Assembly (NCBI GenBank): GCA_002070455.1
Contig: MWDG01000004.1
Location: 1-64,000, forward strand
DNA length: 64,000 nt
DNA from: Deltaproteobacteria bacterium ADurb.Bin151
Lineage (GTDB): Bacteria > Desulfobacterota > Syntrophia > Syntrophales > Smithellaceae
Reading direction: 5' to 3'
A program made the position numbers and the translations under genes. Within the stretch, counting starts at the first letter, position 1; the number at the start of each line of letters is the position of its first letter. Under the pieces are notes generated by a model. That model worked only from the letters and a program-made list of their open reading frames with translations, had not been told where the DNA came from and did not search any database. Below, piece by piece: positions 25,389 through 33,166 of this stretch.

Positions 25389-26734
25389 TTTTTCTCTTTA
25401 ACATTTTTCTGACGCCGCCAGACATTGACTCTTTCCCTGATCGTTTTTTCAAAACCGGCATCTGTCGGTTCATAAAGCACTTGTCCCTGAAGTTTTTCCG
25501 GGAGATATTCCTGGGGTACAAAAGCGTCCTCATAATCATGAGCGTATTTGTAGCCTTTGCCGTATTCCAGTTCTTTCATTAATTTTGTGGGTGCGTTGCG
25601 AATGTGAAGTGGTACGGGGAGATAACCGGTTTTGTTGATCAGGTCCTTTGTCTGGCCAAAACCTTTATATAATGAATTGCTTTTGGGGGCGGTGGCCAGG
25701 TAGACTGCCGCCTGTGCCAGGGCGAGTTCACCTTCTGGCGGGCCTATAAAATGAAATGCCTGCTGGGCGGCCATCGTCAGCATAAGCGCGTGGGGATCGG
25801 CATTACCGATGTCTTCGGAGGCGAATCTGACCATGCGGCGCAAAATATAGAACGGATCTTCTCCTGCGATCAACATTCTGCCCAACCAGTAAAGCGTTGC
25901 GTCCGGGTCACTCCCACGCATGCTTTTATGAAAAGCGGAGATCAGATTGTAATGTTCTTCGCCGTCTTTGTCGTAAAGCATAGATTTTTTCAGCAGAGCT
26001 TCCTGTACGGACTGTCCCGACAGCTTTCTTGCTTCCGGAGGCAGACCCTGCACCATTGAAGCAGTGGCTTCCAGATTGTTGAGCGCGGTGCGGGCATCTC
26101 CGTCGGAAATCCTGATAATGAATTGAATGGCATCATCATCGGCCTGAATACCAAATTTCCCCAGGCCCCGTTGTTCATCGGTAAGGGCACGCTTCAGAAT
26201 GATGGCCAGGTCTTCTTCCGTAAACTGTTTGAGGAGCATCACGCGTGTTCTGGAAAGCAGAGGGGCAATGACTTCAAAAGACGGGTTTTCCGTTGTGGCA
26301 CCGATCAGGGTGACAAGCCCGCTTTCCACATGAGGGAGAAAGGCGTCCTGCTGGGCTTTGTTGAACCGGTGTATTTCATCAACAAATAGAATGGTTTTTT
26401 GCTTTTTGGCTTCCCAGAGTTCTCTGGCGTCATCAATCACGGAGCGGATTTCCTTGACACCCGATAAAACTGCTGAAAAACTGACAAAGTTTGTTTTTGT
26501 TTCATTGGCTAAAATGCGTGCCAGGGTTGTTTTCCCCGATCCGGGCGGTCCCCAGAAAATCATTGAAAATAATTTGTCTTCCGCAATGGCACGCCTGAGC
26601 AATGTGCCTTCACCGGTCAGATGCGACTGACCCACATAGTCGGCCAGTTTCTGGGGCCTCATTTTTTCAGCCAGCGGCGCCGCGTCCATAACATCGCTTT
26701 CGGTTCCCAGACTGAACAAATCCAGATTCTTCAT
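25385..26734 (-). CDS. rarA: Replication-associated recombination protein A
   Basis: 449 residues. AAA+ ATPase with Walker A GPPGSGKTT (62-70), Walker B FVDEIHRF, then the MgsA/RarA C-terminal tetramerisation domain (RGSDPDATLYWLGRML, ASEDIGNADPHALM, GYLPVPLHIRNAPT). It acts at stalled replication forks and at lagging-strand gaps. The start overlaps the stop of a small Cys-containing protein by the 4-base ATGA, so the two are coupled. Confidence 0.95.
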   Translation of the reverse strand: MKNLDLFSLGTESDVMDAAPLAEKMRPQKLADYVGQSHLTGEGTLLRRAIAEDKLFSMIFWGPPGSGKTTLARILANETKTNFVSFSAVLSGVKEIRSVIDDARELWEAKKQKTILFVDEIHRFNKAQQDAFLPHVESGLVTLIGATTENPSFEVIAPLLSRTRVMLLKQFTEEDLAIILKRALTDEQRGLGKFGIQADDDAIQFIIRISDGDARTALNNLEATASMVQGLPPEARKLSGQSVQEALLKKSMLYDKDGEEHYNLISAFHKSMRGSDPDATLYWLGRMLIAGEDPFYILRRMVRFASEDIGNADPHALMLTMAAQQAFHFIGPPEGELALAQAAVYLATAPKSNSLYKGFGQTKDLINKTGYLPVPLHIRNAPTKLMKELEYGKGYKYAHDYEDAFVPQEYLPEKLQGQVLYEPTDAGFEKTIRERVNVWRRQKNVKEKK

Positions 26735-26988
26735 TTCTGCCTCTTCGATTTTTCAATGATTTCAATCAAGCTTGCAACCTTGTTTCCAGATTGTCCGCCG
26801 GCGAATCGTGACCATTCATCTTTGTTCAGATGATTTTTGAGAAAGGATGTAACGTCGAAAGATCTGAACCAGCATTGAATAATCCTTGAACAGGGCAGGT
26901 CGCCTGCTTCGCGCAGGCAGTAGGCAAAGTTTATTTCATCGCCCAGTTTCGGGCAGCGGGTTAATTTGTGGTCGTGTTCGGTCTTCAT
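26731..26988 (-). CDS. Small four-cysteine protein coupled to rarA
   Basis: 85 residues. Cysteines C12, C24, C33 and C39 sit in a CPxLG...FxYCxxExGxLPCxxIxxCW pattern that looks like a metal-binding knuckle (zinc or Fe-S). I recall similar small proteins as conserved hypotheticals in deltaproteobacteria, with no function assigned. The start at 26988 is chosen because a longer frame would run through the trpB2 terminator. Overlaps rarA by ATGA, which suggests a link to DNA repair or replication, but this is inference from position only. Confidence 0.65.
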   Translation of the reverse strand: MKTEHDHKLTRCPKLGDEINFAYCLREAGDLPCSRIIQCWFRSFDVTSFLKNHLNKDEWSRFAGGQSGNKVASLIEIIEKSKRQK

Positions 26989-27002
26989 AACGTTTCGAGT
27001 TT

Positions 27003-27049
27003 GTCGAAAAAAAGAAAAGCCGTCAAGAAATATATTTTCCTGACGGCTT
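27003..27049 (-). terminator. Terminator of trpB2
   Basis: Minus strand stem AAGCCGTCA / TGACGGCTT (27041-27049 with 27017-27025) followed by TTTCTTTTTTT (27003-27016). It starts 24 bp after the trpB2 stop codon. Confidence 0.85.
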
Positions 27050-27072
27050 GTAAAAAACATCAATAGCTCTTA

Positions 27073-28434
27073 TCAAGGTTTCGGGAAATCCTTGATGGCG
27101 TTCAATGCCCGTTCAATTTCATGATCCGGTAATTCATAGGCTTCTAATTTGCCTGCAAAGTAGGCATCATAGGCGGCCAGATCCACAAGGCCGTGGCCGC
27201 TCCAGTTGAAGAGGATCACTTTTTCCTTGCCTTCTTCTTTGGCGCGCATGGCTTCATCAACAACTGCCGCCAGAACGTGATTGGTTTCCGGTGCCGGAAT
27301 GAAGCCTTCGGAACGTGCCCATTTGACGCCTGCGTCAAAAGTCTTGAGCTGGTCGTAGGCTCTGGGTTCAACGAGATTTTCACGAACCATGTGGCTGATG
27401 ATCGGCGCCATGCCGTGATAGCGCAGACCGCCCGCGTGAATCGGCGCCGGAATGTAATCATGTCCGAGCGTGTACATGGGCAAAAGAGGCGTTGATTTGG
27501 CCAGATCGCCGAAATCGTATGCAAACGGGCCTTTGGTCATGCTGGGGCAGGAGGTAGGTTCTGCGCCGACGACTTTCACAGGTTTACCATGAATTTTGTC
27601 GCAGACAAACGGTGCGATAACACCTCCGAAATTGCTTCCGCCGCCGCAGCAGCCCATGACGACATCCGGGTAAATGCCGAGTTTTTGCATTTGCTTTTGC
27701 GCTTCCAGTCCGATGATGGACTGGTAGAGGATAACGTGATTCAGTACGCTGCCCAGCGCGTATTTCGTGTCTTTGCTGGTGACGGCATCCTCAATGGCCT
27801 CACTGATGGCAATGCCCAGGGATCCCGGAGAATCGGGGTGCTCCGCCAGCACATTACGTCCGGCCTGAGTGAGATTGCTGGGGCTGGGAATGCATTCCGC
27901 GCCCCAGGTGTTCATCATCATCCGGCGGTACGGTTTTTGTTCATAGCTGACCTTGACCATGTAAACGCGGCATACAAGATCAAACATTTTGCAGGCCATG
28001 GCCAGGGCGCTTCCCCACTGGCCGGCACCGGTTTCTGTCGTGATGCGCTTGGTTCCGGCAACTTTGTTATAATAGGCCATCGGGATGGCTGCGTTAGGTT
28101 TGTGCGAACCGGCGGGGCTGACGCCTTCATTTTTGTAATAAATCTGAACGGGGCAGCCCAGCAGCTTTTCAAAATTGCGGGCACGGTACAGGGGAGACGG
28201 ACGCCACAGCAGGTACTTTTGCAGGACCTCATCGGGGATATCAATCCAGCGCTGAGTGGAGGCCTCATGCTCAATGATATTCATGGGGAAAATGGCCGCC
28301 AGATCGTCAGGGGTGACCGGCTGACCCGTGCCGGGATGAAGCGGCGGCTTCATCGGGGTGGGCATGTCCGCCATAACATTGTACCATTGCTTTGGTATTT
28401 CGTGATCTTCCAACAATACTTTGACCTGTTCCAT
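27073..28434 (-). CDS. Tryptophan synthase beta-like protein (TrpB2)
   Basis: 453 residues, longer than standalone TrpB1 (about 400) and with the TrpB2 N-terminal extension (IPKQWYNVMADMP). PLP lysine K112 in AGSHKPNAA, ETGAGQWGSALA as the glutamate/ammonia-loop block, and GCCGGGSNFGG for the phosphate. TrpB2 joins indole and serine to give tryptophan, often without TrpA. No other trp gene is near. It is preceded by a tryptophan leader-peptide attenuator, which directly ties its expression to tryptophan supply and argues for a real role in synthesis or indole salvage. Start supported by AAGGAG. Closed by its own terminator. Confidence 0.93.
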   Translation of the reverse strand: MEQVKVLLEDHEIPKQWYNVMADMPTPMKPPLHPGTGQPVTPDDLAAIFPMNIIEHEASTQRWIDIPDEVLQKYLLWRPSPLYRARNFEKLLGCPVQIYYKNEGVSPAGSHKPNAAIPMAYYNKVAGTKRITTETGAGQWGSALAMACKMFDLVCRVYMVKVSYEQKPYRRMMMNTWGAECIPSPSNLTQAGRNVLAEHPDSPGSLGIAISEAIEDAVTSKDTKYALGSVLNHVILYQSIIGLEAQKQMQKLGIYPDVVMGCCGGGSNFGGVIAPFVCDKIHGKPVKVVGAEPTSCPSMTKGPFAYDFGDLAKSTPLLPMYTLGHDYIPAPIHAGGLRYHGMAPIISHMVRENLVEPRAYDQLKTFDAGVKWARSEGFIPAPETNHVLAAVVDEAMRAKEEGKEKVILFNWSGHGLVDLAAYDAYFAGKLEAYELPDHEIERALNAIKDFPKP

Positions 28435-28505
28435 ATACTTTCTCCTTCAAAAAGAATTTATACTGCGTCGCCGTCCTGCAGACGTTTTTGCGTAACTGTT
28501 TTAAG

Positions 28506-28546
28506 GTTAAAAAAAATGCCATGGATCTTTTCTTCCCACGGCATTT
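28506..28546 (-). terminator. Attenuator terminator before trpB2
   Basis: 11-bp arms (28536-28546 with 28514-28524, one mismatch) with an 11-nt loop, followed on the minus strand by eight T residues. It lies about 72 nt upstream of the trpB2 start codon and is the conditional stop of the tryptophan attenuator. Confidence 0.85.
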
Positions 28547-28605
28547 CAATACGTCTTCAAGTCATGGGAAGGAGCTTCCCTGCCCATGCTCAGTTATGAA
28601 AGAGC

Positions 28606-28665
28606 TTACGGGCAGACACGTTTTGTCTGCCACCACCAGTTTTTGTTTGGAAAAACGTTTTCCAC
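28606..28665 (-). CDS. trp leader peptide with Trp-Trp-Trp
   Basis: 19 codons from GTG (28665) to TAA (28606-28608), with three adjacent TGG codons at residues 10-12. An in-frame TTG three codons earlier is an alternative start. The ribosome site is weak (GTGGA nine bases upstream). Trp is the rarest residue in proteins, so three in a row, followed at once by the first arm of an attenuator hairpin and then by a terminator before trpB2, is the classic sign of a regulatory leader peptide sensing charged tRNA-Trp. Confidence 0.75.
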   Translation of the reverse strand: MENVFPNKNWWWQTKRVCP

Positions 28666-28797
28666 GGACTGCAATCCACTTTCTTAATAATTGGCTTTTG
28701 CCTAACACAGCCGCGAAAGCCTTGTCAAGGCGAAATTAAAACATGGGATTGATAACTACCTTATGCTCCATATATTCTTCAGCTTTTGTGTTTTTGC

Positions 28798-28827
28798 TTG
28801 ACACGCCGCTTTCTGCGTCTGTATACT
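28798..28827 (+). promoter_or_regulatory. Promoter of the DUF3597 gene
   Basis: TTGACA (28798-28803), 18-bp spacer, TATACT (28822-28827), 50 bp upstream of the start codon at 28877. Strong match to sigma-70 consensus. It is divergent from the trpB2 leader. Confidence 0.75.
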
Positions 28828-28876
28828 AAAATATCAAAAATAATTTGTTAGTTATTACGCCTTGAAAGGAGTCACT

Positions 28877-29299
28877 ATGGGTCTATTTAGCAAGATTCTA
28901 GAGAAACTTGGTATCAACAAGCCGGCAAAGGCGGAAACAACTGCCCCGAAGACTCCCCCTGCTCCACAGGTTTCCCCTGTCCCACAATCTGCCCCGTCAG
29001 CGCCGCCGGTTGCTCCTGCCGCTCCTGTAGCGATCGCGGTTGTCGATGTCGTGGCGCAGTTGGAAAAACTTGCCGCTGCAAACCCCGAAAAGCTCAATTG
29101 GAAAGTTTCGATCGTGGATCTGTTAAAACTATTGGGTCTCGAAAGCAGCTTCGCCGCACGGAAAGAACTTGCTGTTGAACTCGGGTGTCCGTCCGAAAAA
29201 ATGGGCGATTCAGCACAGATGAATATGTGGCTGCATAAAACAGTGCTGCAGAAGATTGCTGACAACGGTGGCAACATTCCGAAGGAACTGCTCGACTGA
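28877..29299 (+). CDS. DUF3597 domain protein
   Basis: 140 residues, start with AAAGGAG upstream. Short N-terminal segment MGLFSKILEKLG, a Pro/Ala-rich linker (about 16-58), then the DUF3597 domain (about 59-140: VDVVAQLEKLA, LNWKVSIVDLLKLLGL, ARKELAVELG, NMWLHKTVLQKIADNGG). The domain resembles LysM-associated/KTN small helical proteins of unknown function that are often annotated near cell-envelope genes. No signal peptide, so it is probably cytosolic or peripheral. Monocistronic from a strong promoter, which suggests a well-expressed housekeeping or stress protein. Function not known. Confidence 0.8.
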   Translation: MGLFSKILEKLGINKPAKAETTAPKTPPAPQVSPVPQSAPSAPPVAPAAPVAIAVVDVVAQLEKLAAANPEKLNWKVSIVDLLKLLGLESSFAARKELAVELGCPSEKMGDSAQMNMWLHKTVLQKIADNGGNIPKELLD

Positions 29300-29383
29300 C
29301 GGACACGGATTCCCCGGATAGTGTGGCGTGGGTATCGTAGATCTCCAAAAAAAGCTTCATATAAAAGCAGGGCAGAGGTGTGT

Positions 29384-29782
29384 TTATCTCTGGCTCAACT
29401 CCAAAAGGATTCCGCCGGTCGATTTGGGGTGGACAAAAGCGATTTTCGCGCCGCCCGCTCCATAGCGCGGTTTTTCATCAATAAGGCGGATGCCATTTGC
29501 CTTGAGTTCTTCCAGCGCCGCCTCGATATCATCGACACGCAGGGCCAGATGCTGGATGCCTTCCCCGTTTTTTTCGATGTATCTGGCGATGGGTCCGTCG
29601 GGGGATGTAGATTCCAAAAGTTCGATTTCCGAATCCCCCACCGGGAAAAAGGAAACCTTCACTTGCTGCTCAGCCACCACTTCCGACCCGGTTGACTGAA
29701 TGCCTAGCATTTCATAGAGTTTTGCACTCTCCGCCAGGTTCTTTACCGCAATTCCAATGTGATCAATCTTCAAAATTCTCAT
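29384..29782 (-). CDS. mce: Methylmalonyl-CoA epimerase
   Basis: 132 residues, a two-module VOC (glyoxalase-fold) protein. IDHIGIAV at the start gives metal ligand H8. [18 protein letters not shown] and GILLELSQ supply the remaining metal/base residues in the pattern of methylmalonyl-CoA epimerase. It interconverts (S)- and (R)-methylmalonyl-CoA in the propionate/succinate route. Start with AAGGAG. Downstream of meaB on the same strand with a 56-bp gap that carries degenerate 7-bp repeats. The mutase itself is not in the window. Confidence 0.92.
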   Translation of the reverse strand: MRILKIDHIGIAVKNLAESAKLYEMLGIQSTGSEVVAEQQVKVSFFPVGDSEIELLESTSPDGPIARYIEKNGEGIQHLALRVDDIEAALEELKANGIRLIDEKPRYGAGGAKIAFVHPKSTGGILLELSQR

Positions 29783-29787
29783 TACAC

Positions 29788-29830
29788 TCTCCTTCTAACA
29801 GCCTATCGCCTAACAGTCTACAGCCTTATA
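29788..29830. repeat. Degenerate 7-bp tandem repeats
   Basis: About four to five heptads of the kind AGCCTAT, CGCCTAA, CAGTCTA, CAGCCTT between mce and meaB. Weaker version of the 7-bp arrays at 33026-33166. Confidence 0.45.
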
Positions 29831-29838
29831 CCCTTTTT

Positions 29839-30894
29839 CTAAAACTTCCGCCCCTTCAGACAGTCCAGAACTTTAGCTGCCGCAGTGGTTGGTGTTGTGA
29901 GGCCGGTTTCTACTTCCCGGAGGGAATCAGCTAGAACTCCTGCTGCCGGACTATTGTAAAACCATTCCTGCACGCCTTCACGCACCATGAATTTTAACCA
30001 TTCCCGGTCCTGTTCTTTTCTCTTTTTTTGCAGTTCACCACCAGCCGTCATTTTTTCACGATGGTCGAGGATGATCTTTAAAATGTTGTCCAGTCCGTCC
30101 GTTGTAATGGAACTGCAGGTTACAACTGGTGGAGACCAGCTGAGGCAGGCCGGTGAAAGAAGATGGAAAGCCGTCTCATACTGGCGGCGTGCAATTTCGG
30201 CCCGTTCAACGTTGTCGCCGTCGGCCTTGTTGATCGCCACTGCATCGGCCAGTTCCAGGACACCTTTCTTCATTCCCTGCAATTCATCACCGCCTCCAGC
30301 GATCATCAGCACGAGAAAAAAATCGACCATAGAAGAAACCGTTACCTCCGATTGTCCCACGCCGACGGTTTCAATCATGACCGCTTCAAAACCTGCCGCT
30401 TCACAGACCAGCATCGTTTCACGCGTTTTTCGCGCTACGCCGCCCAGCGTTTTCCCCGAGGGGGAGGGGCGGATAAAAGCCATTTCATTGATTGCCAGTT
30501 TTTCCATTCTGGTCTTGTCGGCCAAAATGCTGCCGCCAGTTTTTGGCGAACTGGGATCGACTGCCAGGACGGCAACCCTGTACCCCTTGCCGGTAAGCAT
30601 GCTTCCGAAGCTTTCAATAAAAGTGCTTTTGCCCGCGCCCGGCAGTCCCGTGATGCCTATGCGCAGCGCCTTGCCCGTGTGTGGCATCAGGGCATCCAGG
30701 ATTTTTCTGGAGGCTTCCTGATCGGCCTGTAAAGAGCTTTCGACCAGGGTGATGGTTTTTGCCAGCATCCGCCGGTCGCAGTCTAGAACCCCTTCAATAT
30801 AGGGACGTAAATCCCTTTCCCCTTTTGTCATTTCATATCCAGTCTTTTGGTTTTCCGGCACTTCATGATATTCCAGCGGAAATTCATGCTGCAT
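29839..30894 (-). CDS. meaB: MeaB/ArgK-type GTPase, methylmalonyl-CoA mutase chaperone
   Basis: 351 residues. Walker A GLPGAGKST (83-91), AVDPSSPKTGGSILADKTRM (switch and MeaB signature), ETVGVGQSE (switch II), NKADGDN (guanine base recognition). MeaB protects methylmalonyl-CoA mutase and loads its cobalamin, using GTP. An internal ATG (M22) would give 330 residues, nearer the family norm, and neither start has a clear ribosome site. Same strand as mce, forming a propionate/methylmalonyl-CoA unit. No cobalamin riboswitch is visible upstream. Confidence 0.92.
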   Translation of the reverse strand: MQHEFPLEYHEVPENQKTGYEMTKGERDLRPYIEGVLDCDRRMLAKTITLVESSLQADQEASRKILDALMPHTGKALRIGITGLPGAGKSTFIESFGSMLTGKGYRVAVLAVDPSSPKTGGSILADKTRMEKLAINEMAFIRPSPSGKTLGGVARKTRETMLVCEAAGFEAVMIETVGVGQSEVTVSSMVDFFLVLMIAGGGDELQGMKKGVLELADAVAINKADGDNVERAEIARRQYETAFHLLSPACLSWSPPVVTCSSITTDGLDNILKIILDHREKMTAGGELQKKRKEQDREWLKFMVREGVQEWFYNSPAAGVLADSLREVETGLTTPTTAAAKVLDCLKGRKF

Positions 30895-31013
30895 GGTGTC
30901 ATGGACAATCCATATAAAAGTATACCTAAGGGTGGTAATACAGGCAATGGATATTTTGGGAAATGGGTCGGAAGGTAAAATGTTTCTGTTGAATAGAATG
31001 TGGCAGATGGCCG

Positions 31014-31394
31014 TTATTTGCCGATTTTTGCCCGTATTCTTTCCTGGTACTCTTTGATTTCGTGGCGCAGGATGTCCAGATCCTCGATGCGATCATCGAG
31101 CCTTTTGAGGTGATTGCCCAGAAGCTCCAGAAGCCTTTTGAGAATCTTTTCATTGGATTTTTCATAGGTCCACATGGCTTCGAGTTCCTGCATTTCGGAA
31201 AGCGTCATGCCCATGATCTTGAGGCGCTTGATTAGTTTCAGTCGTCTGAGATCAGCCTCGGTATAGATTCGCCTGCCCCCCTCAATCCGTTTGATGGAAT
31301 TGAGCAGGCCGATTTCTTCGTAGTAGCGGATGGTCCGCTGGCTCATGTCCAGAATTCTGGCCAGTTCGCCGATGGATGTAAATTCCCCGTTCAT
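31014..31394 (-). CDS. MerR-family transcriptional regulator
   Basis: 126 residues. N-terminal winged helix: TSIGELARILDMSQRTIRYYEEIGLL (6-31, with the MerR Arg-Tyr-Tyr-Glu block) and GGRRIYTEADLRRL. A C-terminal coiled coil (about 75-120) provides the dimer helix. No metal-binding Cys cluster, so a small-molecule or acyl-CoA sensor is more likely than a metal sensor. It follows the acyl-CoA synthetase gene by 57 bp with a terminator between, and precedes meaB. MerR regulators such as LiuR control acyl-CoA catabolism in proteobacteria, so control of the synthetase pair or of meaB-mce is plausible (inference). Confidence 0.88.
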   Translation of the reverse strand: MNGEFTSIGELARILDMSQRTIRYYEEIGLLNSIKRIEGGRRIYTEADLRRLKLIKRLKIMGMTLSEMQELEAMWTYEKSNEKILKRLLELLGNHLKRLDDRIEDLDILRHEIKEYQERIRAKIGK

Positions 31395-31410
31395 GAAATT
31401 TCCTGTTATA

Positions 31411-31443
31411 AAAAATCTGAAGGGGCACGCATAAGCGTGCCCC
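31411..31443 (-). terminator. Terminator between acyl-CoA synthetase and merR
   Basis: Minus strand perfect 9-bp stem GGGGCACGC / GCGTGCCCC (31435-31443 with 31422-31430), 4-nt loop, then TTCAGATTTTTT. It follows the 31452 stop by nine bases. Confidence 0.8.
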
Positions 31444-31451
31444 GGTGATGT

Positions 31452-33005
31452 TTATGATGCGCCATACGCTTCTTTCAGTTCGCGCTTTAATATTTTTCCG
31501 GATGGATTCTTGGGAAGTTGATCGGCGATAAATATCTTCTTCGGGCATTTAAATCCGGCCAGGTTGCTTTTGCAATAATTGATGATTTCTTTTTCGTCAA
31601 GAGAGGCGCCTTTTTTGGGGACAACCACCGCGGCCACGATTTCAATCCATTTCGGGTCGGGCAATCCGATAACCGCCAGTTCCTCGATACCGGGATACTG
31701 GTAAAGCACTTCTTCGACCTCGCGGGAAGCCACGTTTTCCCCGCCGGTCTTGATCATGTCTTTCTTACGGTCGACCACGTACAGATAACCGTCGCTGTCA
31801 AAGCGTCCCAGATCGCCGCTATGGAACCAGCCGAACTGGAAGGCTTCTTTCGTTTTTTCCGGATCGTTGAGATACCCGGTCATGACATGGCCGGATCGAT
31901 GAACGATCTCTCCCACGGTTCCTACCGGGACGAATTTCCCGTCGTCATCCATCAGACGGGTTTCCACGTTCAAAACCGGTTTGCCTGCAGAACCCGGCTT
32001 CAGCAGCTGATCTTCCGGTTTCAGAATGGTGGCTACCGGCCCCATTTCGGTCTGGCCATAGTAGTTCCAGAGTTTCAGGTTGCGGAAAGTCACGGAGAGC
32101 TGCTTGATGATTTCAACCGGCATGATGCTCGCCCCGTAGGCGGCTTTTTTCAGGCTGGCATGGTTGTAATTTTTGAATTCCGGGTGATTCAGGATTCCGA
32201 TCCATACCGTGGGCGGGGCGAACATGTGAGTGATCTGATACTTTTCAATGAGCTTGATCATCTCCAGTGGATCCGCTTTGTGCATGATGACATTCGTGGC
32301 CCCGATATAAAGGTAGGGCATGAGGAAACAGTGCAACTGTGCGCAATGGAACAGGGGAAGAGCGTGAAGGCTTACATCGTAGGTGTCGTACTGACCGTCA
32401 AAGATGCAGCTGTGATACTGGGACATGAGAGCGCGGTGCGAGAGCATCGCTCCTTTAGGCTTGGACTCTGTTCCGCTTGTGTAGGGAATCTGTACGACAT
32501 CTTCCGCGCTCACTTCCACCTGAGGCTCGTCGTAGGGCATGGTTTCCATCTCCGAGATCAAGTTGAAGAATCCGTCAGGAACACTGGAATCCCCCAGGGG
32601 AATAAAGCCCCATTTTTCAACGGTTGAAAATTTGTTCTGGTCCTTGGCGATAATCGGGTAGAGGATATCCTCCACAATGAAGATCCGTGACCCCGAATGA
32701 TTGATGATATAAGCAATCTCCTCGGCGTTGAGCATGTAGTTGATGGGTACCTGGATTGCGCCGATTTTGGCGAGGCCGATCATGCTGATGGGATAATAGT
32801 GGGAGTTGTATGCGTAGATCGCCACCCGGTCCCCTTTTTTGATGCCATAACGGGTCATAAGGTTGGCAAAACGTCTTGACTCCCGTTCCAGATCATAAAA
32901 GGACAGCTTAAGATCGCGGAAAATGATTGCGGTTTTGTCGCCGTATTTTGTTGCGGCTCTGCGGGCCATATCTCCAATGGTGTCGCGGTTGATGATGTTC
33001 GACAT
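31452..33005 (-). CDS. AMP-forming fatty-acyl-CoA synthetase
   Basis: 517 residues from MSNIINRD, start with GAGAAAGG upstream. A longer frame would translate a repeat array and is rejected. P-loop PYTSGTESKPKG (a TES variant of TSGTTGKPKG), WNYYGQTEMGP, SGDLGRFDSDGYLYVVDRKKDMI and the C-terminal lysine motif NPSGKILKR are all in place. Activates a carboxylic acid to its CoA thioester. The substrate could be a medium/long-chain or aromatic acid. It lies downstream of a second, distinct synthetase on the same strand, separated by inverted 7-bp repeat arrays. Terminator and MerR gene follow. Confidence 0.9.
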   Translation of the reverse strand: MSNIINRDTIGDMARRAATKYGDKTAIIFRDLKLSFYDLERESRRFANLMTRYGIKKGDRVAIYAYNSHYYPISMIGLAKIGAIQVPINYMLNAEEIAYIINHSGSRIFIVEDILYPIIAKDQNKFSTVEKWGFIPLGDSSVPDGFFNLISEMETMPYDEPQVEVSAEDVVQIPYTSGTESKPKGAMLSHRALMSQYHSCIFDGQYDTYDVSLHALPLFHCAQLHCFLMPYLYIGATNVIMHKADPLEMIKLIEKYQITHMFAPPTVWIGILNHPEFKNYNHASLKKAAYGASIMPVEIIKQLSVTFRNLKLWNYYGQTEMGPVATILKPEDQLLKPGSAGKPVLNVETRLMDDDGKFVPVGTVGEIVHRSGHVMTGYLNDPEKTKEAFQFGWFHSGDLGRFDSDGYLYVVDRKKDMIKTGGENVASREVEEVLYQYPGIEELAVIGLPDPKWIEIVAAVVVPKKGASLDEKEIINYCKSNLAGFKCPKKIFIADQLPKNPSGKILKRELKEAYGAS

Positions 33006-33025
33006 ATCTTTGCCTTTCTCTTTAT

Positions 33026-33166
33026 AAGGTTCAAGGTTCAAGGCGCAAGGTGCAAGGAGCAAGGAGCAAGGCTAAAGGTGAAAGTTTGATTTATCCTGCT
33101 TTTTTCCTTGGCCTTTGGCCTTTGGCCTTTTGCCTTTGGCCTTTAGCCTTTAGCCTTCAGCCTTCT
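33026..33166. repeat. Inverted pair of 7-bp tandem arrays
   Basis: Left array (33026-33081): eight heptads AAGGTTC, AAGGTTC, AAGGCGC, AAGGTGC, AAGGAGC, AAGGAGC, AAGGCTA, AAGGTGA. Right array (33111-33166): eight heptads GCCTTTG, GCCTTTG, GCCTTTT, GCCTTTG, GCCTTTA, GCCTTTA, GCCTTCA, GCCTTCT. Each unit keeps a fixed AAGG or CCTT core, in inverted orientation and with about 29 bp between, so the transcript can fold into a long imperfect stem. The stop codon and last residues of the upstream acyl-CoA synthetase lie inside the right array. Confidence 0.85.

Larger units (their letters stand above)
28506..28665 (-). promoter_or_regulatory. Tryptophan transcription attenuator upstream of trpB2
   Basis: Minus strand, 5' to 3'. 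Strand 1 GGCAGACA (28624-28631), inside the leader peptide right after the Trp codons, pairs with strand 2 TGTCTGCC (28611-28618). Strand 3 CATGGGCAG (28580-28588) can pair either with strand 2 (CTGCCC:GGGCAG) or with strand 4 CCCATG (28563-28568). Strand 4 CTTCCCATG (28563-28571) can also pair with strand 5 CGTGGGAAG (28532-28540), which is part of the 5' arm of terminator 5:6 (AAATGCCGTGG / CCATGGCATTT, then a T-run). Ribosome stalling on Trp codons would favour 2:3 and 4:5 (read-through); no stalling favours 3:4 and 5:6 (termination). A weak promoter candidate, TTGACA at 28723-28728, lies upstream. Confidence 0.8.

Noticed and set aside
28700-28728. Promoter for the trpB2 leader
   Set aside because: A good TTGACA exists at 28723-28728 but the best -10 (TGTTAG) needs a 15-bp spacer, so it is not listed as a separate feature.
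30895-31013. Cobalamin riboswitch upstream of meaB
   Set aside because: No B12-box-like sequence or long structured leader is visible; the gap is only 119 bp.
31518-32627. 369-codon + strand open frame
   Set aside because: It lies wholly antisense to an acyl-CoA synthetase with all ANL motifs. The GC-biased third positions of that gene keep the opposite frame open. No recognisable domain.
33026-33166. Repeat array considered as CRISPR
   Set aside because: Units are 7 bp with no spacers, in two inverted blocks, and no cas genes are present.
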